From Opitutia bacterium (GTDB taxonomy: Bacteria; Verrucomicrobiota; Verrucomicrobiia; Opitutales; Opitutaceae), in NCBI GenBank assembly GCA_947452315.1, contig CANGCX010000020.1, forward strand, positions 1 through 34,134: a DNA stretch of 34,134 nt. Direction: 5' to 3'. Below are positions 23,562 through 32,718 of the stretch, in pieces. Position 1 is the first letter of the stretch. Each line of letters begins with the position of its first letter. A program made the position numbers and the translations under genes. The notes beneath the pieces were generated by a model that had not been told where the DNA came from, did not search any database, and worked only from the letters and a program-made list of their open reading frames with translations.

Positions 23562-24413
23562 GTGCCCTCCGCGCTTTCTGCTTTTCTTCCCGCCCATTTT
23601 GACGCCACGAAACCGGTCGTGCTCATCGCCGGCCAGGGGCTTTACCCCCAGTTGGTGATTCAATCCATTCGCCGCGCCGGCATCCCCGTGCGCCTGATCG
23701 CCTTCGAAGAAGAAACTAGCCCCGAACTTATAGCCGCTTTCCCACCCGAAGAGCGACGCACGTTGCTTGTTGGTCAGATTGGGAAAATGCTCCGCGCCCT
23801 AGAGGATTTCGGCGCAGGTAGCGCATTCATGGCCGGCCAAATTTCACCGCGCAAATTGTTCAAAGGACTGCACCCAGACCTCAAAGCGATTCGCATACTC
23901 GCCACGCTAAAACGGCGCAACGCTGAGACCATTTTTGGCGCCATTGCCTCCGAGATCTCCGCTATTGGAATCACATTGTTGGACGCGCGTTCTTTTTTGG
24001 ACGACCAACTCGCCAATAGCGGATCGATGACCGGCCGCTCGTTTCCCATTGAACGCGACTACTTGGACCACGGTATTCAAATCGCCCGCGAGTGCGCCCG
24101 ACTCGACATAGGTCAAGGTTGCGTCGTACGCAAAGGCACTGTTCTGGCAGTCGAAGCTTACGAAGGCACAGATGCGATGCTCACCCGCGCCGGTTCGCTA
24201 AAAACCGATCATACGCTCTTCGTCAAAACCGTCAAAACCCGCCAAGATTTTCGCTTCGACGTACCGTGTTTCGGTCTTCGTACCCTGGAGACCATGCAAG
24301 CAGCCGGAATCACCGCCGCCGCACTGGAGACGGGTCGCGTCATCATGCTCGACAAACCGGCGGTCCTCGCCGCCGCAAAAGCTGCCGGCATCAGCCTTTT
24401 CGGTTTCGAATGA
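23562..24413 (+). CDS. lpxI: UDP-2,3-diacylglucosamine pyrophosphatase LpxI
   Basis: LpxI (formerly DUF1009) hydrolyses UDP-2,3-diacylglucosamine to lipid X, the fourth step of lipid A synthesis, and replaces LpxH in many bacteria. The 283-residue protein shows the family pattern. The N-terminal domain has VVLIAGQGLYPQLVIQSIRRAG and VGQIGKMLRAL. The C-terminal domain has VVRKGTVLAVEAYEGTDAML and RQDFRFDVPCFGLRTLETM with the conserved Asp. The start is GTG at 23562, giving MPSALSAF; no Shine-Dalgarno site is visible. It is followed 61 bases later by the DUF151 nuclease gene. Its presence shows that the organism makes lipid A. Confidence 0.95.
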   Translation: MPSALSAFLPAHFDATKPVVLIAGQGLYPQLVIQSIRRAGIPVRLIAFEEETSPELIAAFPPEERRTLLVGQIGKMLRALEDFGAGSAFMAGQISPRKLFKGLHPDLKAIRILATLKRRNAETIFGAIASEISAIGITLLDARSFLDDQLANSGSMTGRSFPIERDYLDHGIQIARECARLDIGQGCVVRKGTVLAVEAYEGTDAMLTRAGSLKTDHTLFVKTVKTRQDFRFDVPCFGLRTLETMQAAGITAAALETGRVIMLDKPAVLAAAKAAGISLFGFE

Positions 24414-24474
24414 ACGCCTTCGCGACCGCGTCCACTAGCTTGCGCTTTGCAACTGCGCACAACACCTTTTACCC

Positions 24475-24951
24475 ATGAATCCAGACGTTGTCACCGTCGC
24501 CATCAAGGGCGTAATGCCCACTGCCAACGGCTGCGCTGTGTTCCTAGGCGATGACCACAAGACCTTCGTCATTTACGTCGACCACTCTGTAGGTAATGCC
24601 ATCCAGATGTCGCTCAAGGGCGAGAAAAAGGAACGCCCACTCACCCACGATCTGATCGGCAGCATTCTCCTAGGTCTCGGTGCGCAATTAGAACATATTC
24701 TCATTAACGACGCCCGCGAAGGTACTTTTTTCGCGCGTATCTTGCTCCGCATGGAAAACGAACTTGGACGCAAGATCATCGAGATCGACGCGCGCCCCAG
24801 CGATTCCATCGTCTTAGCCCTGCAGCAAAAACGCCCTCTATACGTGGCTCGCACTGTCTTCGATGGCGTGGAAGACATGTCCGAAGTACTTGAGCGAGTT
24901 CTAAAGCAACAGGCCGAAGAAACGGACGAAGCCTCTGACGAAGACAAGTGA
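24475..24951 (+). CDS. Bifunctional nuclease family protein (DUF151)
   Basis: The 158-residue protein matches the DUF151/bifunctional nuclease domain. It has GVMPTANGCAVFLGDDHKTFVIYVD at the start, HDLIGSILLGLGAQLEHILIND in the middle, and GRKIIEIDARPSDSIVLALQQKRPLYVA, the most conserved stretch. Plant members cleave RNA and DNA; the role of bacterial members is poorly defined. An acidic tail (EETDEASDEDK) ends the protein. The ATG follows CTTTTACCC rather than a Shine-Dalgarno site. The stop overlaps the GTG start of the dus gene by four bases (GTGA), so the two are translationally coupled and may act together in RNA metabolism, though that link is only inferred. Confidence 0.93.
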   Translation: MNPDVVTVAIKGVMPTANGCAVFLGDDHKTFVIYVDHSVGNAIQMSLKGEKKERPLTHDLIGSILLGLGAQLEHILINDAREGTFFARILLRMENELGRKIIEIDARPSDSIVLALQQKRPLYVARTVFDGVEDMSEVLERVLKQQAEETDEASDEDK

Positions 24952-26042
24952 TCGTGGCCGGCCAGACTCCAAACGCCCTCCCCACCGGCATCATTCCGGG
25001 CCAGCCGCTCACCGCGCTTGCCCCGATGCAGGACGTCACCGACCTGGCCTTCATGGGTGTAGTCGCTCACTACGGCGCGCCAGACTATTTCTTCACGGAA
25101 TTTCTTCGCGTCCACTCGATGTCGCGCCCGGAAAAACACATCCTTCGCTCTATTGACGAAAACGCCACCGGTCGTCCCGTCTTCGCGCAGCTCATCGGCG
25201 AAGACCTCACCCACCTCGCGCGCACCGTCGACGAACTTCTTCGCCATCCGATCGCAGGTATCGACCTCAACCTCGGTTGCCCCGCCCCGAAAGTTTACAA
25301 AAAAAACGTCGGTGGTGGTCTTTTGCGCGATCCTGAAAAAATTGCCGAAATTCTTGCCACGCTGCGCGCGGCTTCGCCCGGCTTATTCACCGTCAAAATG
25401 CGCATCGGTTTCGAGGATACCCGTCACTTCGATCGCGTACTCGATTTGGTGAACGAACACCGCGTCGATCTGCTCAGCGTTCACGGCCGCACGGTCAAAG
25501 AAATGTATCGCAGCGAGGTGCACTATGATTACATCGCACACGCCGTCTCGCGCGTGCGCTGCCCCGTGCTCGCTAACGGCAATGTCACCTCCGCCGCCGC
25601 CGCCGCCCGCATTATCGGCGAGACTCACGCCGCTGGCGTCATGATAGGCCGACATGCCATCCGAAATCCCTGGATCTTCCGCCAATGCCGCGAGAGTTTT
25701 GCTGGCCAAACGGTGACGCCGCTTACACTCGCCGATGTCCGCGACTACGTCGAACGCCTCTATCGAGCCACACAGCGCCCTGATCTCGAAGAGCGCTACC
25801 ACGTCAACAAGATGAAGAAGTACCTCAACTTCGTCGGCCAGAGCGTCGATGCTGACGGCTCGTTTCTCCACGCCATGCGGAGAACGGAAACCGAGCGCGA
25901 TCTCTTCCATGTCTGCGACCAACACCTGCTCACCGATGCCGCCCGCGCCTTCGCCCCCGAGCCGTACCCCGGCGTCATCGCCCGCCCCAACTGCGAGACG
26001 CCCAATGCCGACGGTTGCTCACTCGAGACGATCACGGCTTAA
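24948..26042 (+). CDS. dus: tRNA-dihydrouridine synthase
   Basis: The FMN enzyme reduces uridines in tRNA to dihydrouridine. The 364-residue protein has the family's TIM barrel: LAPMQDVTDLAFM at the start, LNLGCPAPKVYKKNVGGGLLRDP with the catalytic Cys, VKMRIGF with the FMN-binding Lys, LLSVHGRTV with His, and VLANGNVTS and GVMIGRHAIRNPWIF for phosphate binding. The helical C-terminal domain follows. The start is a GTG at 24948 inside the stop of the DUF151 gene (GTGA overlap). Which of the Dus classes it belongs to cannot be settled by eye, and its tRNA position is therefore unknown. Confidence 0.95.
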   Translation: MIVAGQTPNALPTGIIPGQPLTALAPMQDVTDLAFMGVVAHYGAPDYFFTEFLRVHSMSRPEKHILRSIDENATGRPVFAQLIGEDLTHLARTVDELLRHPIAGIDLNLGCPAPKVYKKNVGGGLLRDPEKIAEILATLRAASPGLFTVKMRIGFEDTRHFDRVLDLVNEHRVDLLSVHGRTVKEMYRSEVHYDYIAHAVSRVRCPVLANGNVTSAAAAARIIGETHAAGVMIGRHAIRNPWIFRQCRESFAGQTVTPLTLADVRDYVERLYRATQRPDLEERYHVNKMKKYLNFVGQSVDADGSFLHAMRRTETERDLFHVCDQHLLTDAARAFAPEPYPGVIARPNCETPNADGCSLETITA

Positions 26043-28439
<2,397 letters not shown>

Positions 28440-28472
28440 GCAAAGCCTCTGGGCTTGTTTGCAGCCTAAATT

Positions 28473-28503
28473 AGGGGCGGACCGCATCAGGCCCGCCCCT
28501 TTG
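28473..28503 (+). terminator. Probable terminator of icd (short T-run)
   Basis: AGGGGCGG (28473-28480) and CCGCCCCT (28493-28500) form a perfect eight-base stem 34 bases after the icd stop. Only three T residues follow, so it is weaker than the leuS terminator, or works only partly. Confidence 0.6.
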
Positions 28504-28555
28504 AAAATCATGTCCTGAGGCACAGCCGCTTTTAGGAGTCAGAGGCGAAGGCGCT

Positions 28556-29299
28556 TTATTGGAAAAAACCTTCAGCGTGAATCACGCCAGATTCTCCGTC
28601 TGAGTTTTCGGATCCTTCTTCACGACTAGCATCGGAAAATGCGCGCTGCCGCTGCGTCCATCGCACCGCGCAGAAACTGTCCGTAAGTGCTTCATAAAGT
28701 GCCGATCCGAAATCGTACGCTTGCCCATCGTAGCCTGCCTCAGCCACCGCTTGATCGATTCCAAGCATTACCGCAAACATACGCCCGCGTACGCCGGGCA
28801 CATACACGTCAATCTCCTCGTGACTGAAATCGAGATTCTGCCCGCAAGCCGCCGCGTTGTGACTGTGGTGGGAACGACACGCTTCGGGCCGCGCTTCGTA
28901 GACGGTGCAATTTCCGGCGCGCAGTAACACACACGGGGACTTCAGCGCCGCCTGCGCCCGGTTCGTTTTACCGGCAAAAGCCGCCCGGTGGGCCACCGTC
29001 CGCGCGATCACATTCTCAAGCTCCTCGGGTGAAAATGTCTTCTGCATATGCTCCGCCACGATGAGTACTTCATGCGCCTGCACTCCCACGGGCACGTGAC
29101 AACACGCATCGCAGCCCGCTCGACATGCGACACTAGAACGCGCTGCCGCCGGGGCCGTCATGTAAGCCCGCTCAAATTGTTTTTGCTCGCTCCGCAAAAC
29201 TGCCAGGAGATCTGATGGGTTACGCGTTTTACGCAGACGTTTGAGCACGGTTTCACCAGTCGAGTTGAACAAGATTTCTTCCTCATCGGTAAAAGCCAT
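28556..29299 (-). CDS. YkgJ family cysteine-cluster protein
   Basis: The 247-residue protein carries the zinc- or iron-chelating cysteine cluster of the YkgJ/UPF0153 type. Cys59, Cys63, Cys66 and Cys67 lie in CRAGCDACCHVPVG, followed by Cys123, Cys131 (GNCTVYEARP), Cys141 (EACRSHHSHN) and Cys152. The cluster sits in the middle, with about 55 residues before and 90 after, longer than the minimal family domain. The function of the family is not known. I chose the ATG at 29299 (MAFTDEEEI); a TTG at 29338 would add an Arg-rich extension without support. The gene lies 51 bases downstream of the MFS permease gene on the same strand and converges with icd. Confidence 0.85.
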   Translation of the reverse strand: MAFTDEEEILFNSTGETVLKRLRKTRNPSDLLAVLRSEQKQFERAYMTAPAAARSSVACRAGCDACCHVPVGVQAHEVLIVAEHMQKTFSPEELENVIARTVAHRAAFAGKTNRAQAALKSPCVLLRAGNCTVYEARPEACRSHHSHNAAACGQNLDFSHEEIDVYVPGVRGRMFAVMLGIDQAVAEAGYDGQAYDFGSALYEALTDSFCAVRWTQRQRAFSDASREEGSENSDGESGVIHAEGFFQ

Positions 29300-29350
29300 G
29301 GTTACGAACAGTACGCGCGCCCGTGCACGCGCTGACAAGAACCGTAAACC

Positions 29351-30574
29351 TTAATGCATCGACGCACCCGTTCGATTCCGGCCGCGGTACATCGCAAGGA
29401 AAAAGATCAACACCGCCACCATCGCCAAGCCAAGTCCGCCCCAAAAAATTGGCCACTGCGTACGCCCCTCACTGGAGCAGTGCGCGAACCACAAACCCGA
29501 GCCCAAATAACCCACCATGTTTCCAACACCGCTGTTGAGCAGTGCCATCAAAGCCTGCGCCCGCGCCCGCCACGCGTGATCGACGCGTTGATCGAGGTAA
29601 ATTTGCTCAGTAATCGTCACTAGCGCGAACGAGGCGCCATGCAACGTCACCCCGGCAATCAACGCCGTTGGGGTTGCCCACGAACTTAAGACGTAGCGCA
29701 CCACACCCAACGCTAATCCACACCCCAAAATCCACTTCAAACGCCATCGCCCGATCAGCGCGCCGAGTGAAAACATCACCACCACCTCCGAGATCTGCCC
29801 CACACTCATCCAAGCCGTCGTGTGGACCAGACCAAGTTCCTGCATGTGCAAAGGCGTATAAACATAAAGCGCAGCCAACGGAATCGTGAACAAAGCTCCG
29901 GTCAAAAATACAACCCGGTGATCCGGATGTTTCAAGAGCGTCAGCGCATCGAGCCCTAGCCGTTGCGTCCACGACAACGACTGTGGAGATTTAGTAATCA
30001 TTAACTCCGGCAACTTAAAGGTGAACAGGCTCACTGCGATCCAAGTCACTGCTCCCGCATAACCTGCGAGCGTCGAACGATCCGCTCCGATCAGACTCAC
30101 AAACACGCAACCCGACATCCACCCAACCGTGGCCACCGCGCGCACCGGACCAAATTGCTTTTTGGCATCTTCAAGCCGCGAAAAAATAATACTCGAGGCG
30201 ATACTCCAAATCGGTGCCGAGCAAAAAGCGTGGATTTGAATTAACCCCAACACGACCCATGGCCCTGCCCCGTAACGAATCGCCGTACTTGCCGCTACCA
30301 TCGCTAATGCCGTCGCAAAGCCGAGCCAACGCAACACCTTCACTGGTGAAGCGTGCCGATCTGCCATCGCCCCAAATAATAAAGGCGAGACGAACGCAGC
30401 CACTCCGGAAGCAGCAAAAGCATAAGGCCGAATCTGCGAAAGCCCATGAGCTTGGAGCACAGCACTAAGCGGCACAAACCACATGGCCAGCGCTGCGCCT
30501 AGCAGGAAAAACAGCCCTATGAGTTCAGCGTACTCCGCGCGGCGAAGAGTGGTCAGCACACGACGAGCACACAC
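29351..30574 (-). CDS. MFS transporter, nucleoside-permease-like
   Basis: The 407-residue inner-membrane protein has about twelve hydrophobic segments. Typical features of the NupG/XapB/HCAT-like branch of the major facilitator superfamily are present: FGAMADRHASPVKVLRW in the first cytoplasmic loop, SRLEDAKKQFGPVRAVATVGWMSG in the middle of the N-half, and GQISEVVVMFSLGALIGRW in the C-half. It probably imports a nucleoside, sugar or aromatic acid with protons; the substrate cannot be read from sequence. The start is GTG at 30574; a second GTG at codon 6 (30559) is also possible. An ATG at 30581 is out of frame. Upstream lies a tandem repeat shared with the divergent yjdM gene. Confidence 0.87.
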   Translation of the reverse strand: MCARRVLTTLRRAEYAELIGLFFLLGAALAMWFVPLSAVLQAHGLSQIRPYAFAASGVAAFVSPLLFGAMADRHASPVKVLRWLGFATALAMVAASTAIRYGAGPWVVLGLIQIHAFCSAPIWSIASSIIFSRLEDAKKQFGPVRAVATVGWMSGCVFVSLIGADRSTLAGYAGAVTWIAVSLFTFKLPELMITKSPQSLSWTQRLGLDALTLLKHPDHRVVFLTGALFTIPLAALYVYTPLHMQELGLVHTTAWMSVGQISEVVVMFSLGALIGRWRLKWILGCGLALGVVRYVLSSWATPTALIAGVTLHGASFALVTITEQIYLDQRVDHAWRARAQALMALLNSGVGNMVGYLGSGLWFAHCSSEGRTQWPIFWGGLGLAMVAVLIFFLAMYRGRNRTGASMH

Positions 30575-30616
30575 GGTGCATCAATAGGATCAAGCCTTGG
30601 GCTCATGCCCGCTCAG

Positions 30617-30656
30617 ATTACTCGCTTGCAGGGTCGAATTACTCGATCGCAAGGTC
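30617..30656. repeat. Tandem direct repeat, two 19-base units with 21-base period
   Basis: Unit 1 (30617-30635) is ATTACTCGCTTGCAGGGTC and unit 2 (30638-30656) is ATTACTCGATCGCAAGGTC. They agree at 16 of 19 positions and their starts are 21 bases apart, two helical turns. They lie between the divergent starts of the MFS gene (30574) and yjdM (30686). The arrangement suits an operator bound by a regulator dimer on one face of the DNA, controlling one or both genes. The regulator is unknown. Confidence 0.55.
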
Positions 30657-30685
30657 TTGTTTTAAACCCTTAAATCATCGTCAAC

Positions 30686-31012
30686 ATGAGCCACCAGCCC
30701 TGCCCCGCCTGCACCGTCGATGATATTCTCAGCCACCCCAACCACTGGGAATGTGCCACCTGCGGACATGAGTGGCCTAAGGAAACCGCTCCTGAAGCTG
30801 CCCGCGTTGTCAAAGACGCCCATGGCAACGTCCTCGTTGATGGCGACACGATCGCATTAATTAAAGACCTTAAGCTCGGCAGCGGCTCCCAAGTTCTCAA
30901 AGCAGGCACCAAAGCCAAAAATATTCGCTTACAAGATGGCGACCACGAGATCGCCTGCAAAATCGAGGGCAGCTCGATGGCCCTAAAAGCCTGCTTCGTC
31001 AAAAAGGCCTGA
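30686..31012 (+). CDS. yjdM: YjdM/PhnA family zinc-ribbon protein
   Basis: The 108-residue protein aligns closely with E. coli YjdM (once named PhnA). An N-terminal zinc ribbon has Cys6, Cys9, Cys23 and Cys26 (CPAC and CATC). The C-terminal SH3-like domain reads VKDAHGNVLVDGDTIALIKDLK, LKAGTKAKNIRL, DGDHEIACKIEG and ends FVKKA. Although the name PhnA once tied it to phosphonate use, its function is not established and it is distinct from phosphonoacetate hydrolase. It is transcribed divergently from the MFS gene and followed 39 bases later by the luciferase-like gene. Confidence 0.94.
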   Translation: MSHQPCPACTVDDILSHPNHWECATCGHEWPKETAPEAARVVKDAHGNVLVDGDTIALIKDLKLGSGSQVLKAGTKAKNIRLQDGDHEIACKIEGSSMALKACFVKKA

Positions 31013-31051
31013 ATAGAGAGCCGGCTTTAGACCACGCTTAAAATTTGAGTC

Positions 31052-32086
31052 ATGGAAATCGGTCTAGATAGTTTCGTCGCGATCCAATCTGACCCAATTA
31101 CAGGAGAAACCCTCACACCCGCGGAACGCCTGCGCGATCTACTCGAAGAAATAGCCCTGGCCGATCAAGTCGGGCTCGACGTCTTTGGCATCGGCGAACA
31201 CCACCGCGAAGATTTTCTGGATTCGGCGCCAGCCATCATCCTGGCCGCAGCAGCGGCTCGCACACAACGCATTCGCCTATCCAGCGCGGTGACTGTGCTC
31301 AGCGCTCACGATCCGGTTCGCGTATTTCAGGATTTCGCCACGCTCGATCTGATCTCGCAGGGCCGCGCCGAGATCGTCGCCGGCCGCGGATCTTTCACAG
31401 AGGCCTATCCTCTTTTCGGACTCGATCTGCAGGACTACGATTCCCTGTTCGCTGAGAAACTAGATTTGCTACTTAAAATCCGCGCGGAGACGCAGGTTCA
31501 TTGGTCGGGCCAACATCGCCCAGCACTCACAGGTCAGGGAATTTATCCGCGTCCCGTACAAGCTAACTTGCCGATCTGGCTCGGCGTGGGCGGAACACCA
31601 CAATCGTTTGTGCGAGCGGGCGTCTTGGGTTTACCGCTCATGGTCGCGATCATCGGCGGGCAACCTCACCGCTTTAAACCGTTGATCGAACTCTACCGCG
31701 AAGCCGGTCGCCGCTCCGGTCACGCCCCAGAGCGTCTCAAAGTTGGGCTGCACCTCATCGGTTATCTCGCTGAAAACAACGAGCAAGCGGCCGATGAATT
31801 TTTCCCCGGTTACGCTCATACATTTACGCAGATCGGTCTTGAGCGAGGCTGGCCGGCCACGACGCGGGCGCAATTTGATGCCCTGTGCGGTCCGACAGGG
31901 GCACTGGTGATCGGCGACCCATCGACGGTTGTAAAAAAACTTCGCGGCATCGACGAATCCTTGGGCGGAATCAGCCGCGTGACATTTCAAATGAGCGTGG
32001 CTGCTTTGCCCCACGCGAAGGCCTTACGCGCGATTAAATGGCTTGGCCAAGAAGTCGCTCCACAGCTGCGCGAAAAATTAGGGTGA
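31052..32086 (+). CDS. LLM-class flavin-dependent oxidoreductase (luciferase-like)
   Basis: The 344-residue protein is a bacterial-luciferase-like TIM barrel using reduced flavin (FMN or F420). It reads GLDSFVAIQSDPITGETLTPAERL near the start, DVFGIGEHHREDFLDSAPAIILAAAAART, RIRLSSAVTVLSAHDPVRVFQDFATLDLISQGRAEIVAGRGSF and PIWLGVGGTPQSFVRAG. These place it in the subgroup resembling Atu2307-type putative oxidoreductases, whose substrates are unknown. It follows yjdM by 39 bases on the same strand and ends 14 bases before the convergent gluconate-dehydrogenase subunit gene. No visible intrinsic terminator separates these convergent genes. Confidence 0.92.
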   Translation: MEIGLDSFVAIQSDPITGETLTPAERLRDLLEEIALADQVGLDVFGIGEHHREDFLDSAPAIILAAAAARTQRIRLSSAVTVLSAHDPVRVFQDFATLDLISQGRAEIVAGRGSFTEAYPLFGLDLQDYDSLFAEKLDLLLKIRAETQVHWSGQHRPALTGQGIYPRPVQANLPIWLGVGGTPQSFVRAGVLGLPLMVAIIGGQPHRFKPLIELYREAGRRSGHAPERLKVGLHLIGYLAENNEQAADEFFPGYAHTFTQIGLERGWPATTRAQFDALCGPTGALVIGDPSTVVKKLRGIDESLGGISRVTFQMSVAALPHAKALRAIKWLGQEVAPQLREKLG

Positions 32087-32100
32087 GGTATTGCGAAAAA

Positions 32101-32700
32101 TTACTTCGTCCACAAGACGTTGCCGACTTCTGAAATCGGCACGCAACCTTGGAAGCGTCCAGGCACAGGATCGTAGTGCAACACCGTGCGGCCGACGATC
32201 TCGGAGGTAAAATATCCGACCACAGTAAGCTCCTTAATTTGATGAAAAAAGGTTTTATCTTTTTTTTGCGAGGCCACGGCGATTCTCATCAGAATCGCAT
32301 CTTGCTGAGCGGCGCTTACTTTCACGAAAGACTGCGCATGGGCGGTTAGGCTCGCGGCATTAACTTCATCGAGACCAGCAGTAAAAACCTGTCGTTCGCT
32401 CTCGGTGCTATATTTTCCCAGCATGAGATCCACAAATGCGGGCACGCCGACATCAGAAGCGCCGGGTGTATCTGTGCGCGGTAAAATTCGATCGGCGATA
32501 GCGGTCACAAGATCGAGTTGCGCCTTCGATAGAAACAAAGCCTTGGCCCCCGGAACCGCAGCTTGGAGGACATTGGCGATCAACGAAGGCGTGAAAGCAA
32601 CGCCAAGAAACAAAGCCGCGCGTTTCAACGCGGCGCGGCGTGTCATCGTGTCAGCGAGATGCGGTTGCACAGGAGCAGAGGAGAGCGTCGGCTGGGACAT
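32101..32700 (-). CDS. Gluconate 2-dehydrogenase subunit 3 family protein, Tat-exported
   Basis: The 199-residue protein belongs to the small-subunit family of membrane-bound GMC dehydrogenases. It has a twin-arginine signal (TRRAALKRAALFLG, Arg21-Arg22) and then the family core LSKAQLDLVTAIADRILPRTDTPGASDVGVPAFVDLMLG. The C-terminal part reads FFHQIKELTVVGYFTSEIVG, then LHYDPVPGRFQGCVP. In characterised enzymes the small subunit helps carry the flavoprotein across the membrane in folded form and anchors it to the cytochrome subunit. It follows the GMC gene by 18 bases. A cytochrome subunit is not present downstream; it could lie beyond the window or be missing. Confidence 0.93.
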   Translation of the reverse strand: MSQPTLSSAPVQPHLADTMTRRAALKRAALFLGVAFTPSLIANVLQAAVPGAKALFLSKAQLDLVTAIADRILPRTDTPGASDVGVPAFVDLMLGKYSTESERQVFTAGLDEVNAASLTAHAQSFVKVSAAQQDAILMRIAVASQKKDKTFFHQIKELTVVGYFTSEIVGRTVLHYDPVPGRFQGCVPISEVGNVLWTK

Positions 32701-32718
32701 GGTCGTGATTTCCGCAGT

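Noticed and set aside
29300-29338. TTG start adding 13 residues to the YkgJ-type protein
   Set aside because: The extension is Arg/Ala-rich without support, and the ATG at 29299 is a better start.
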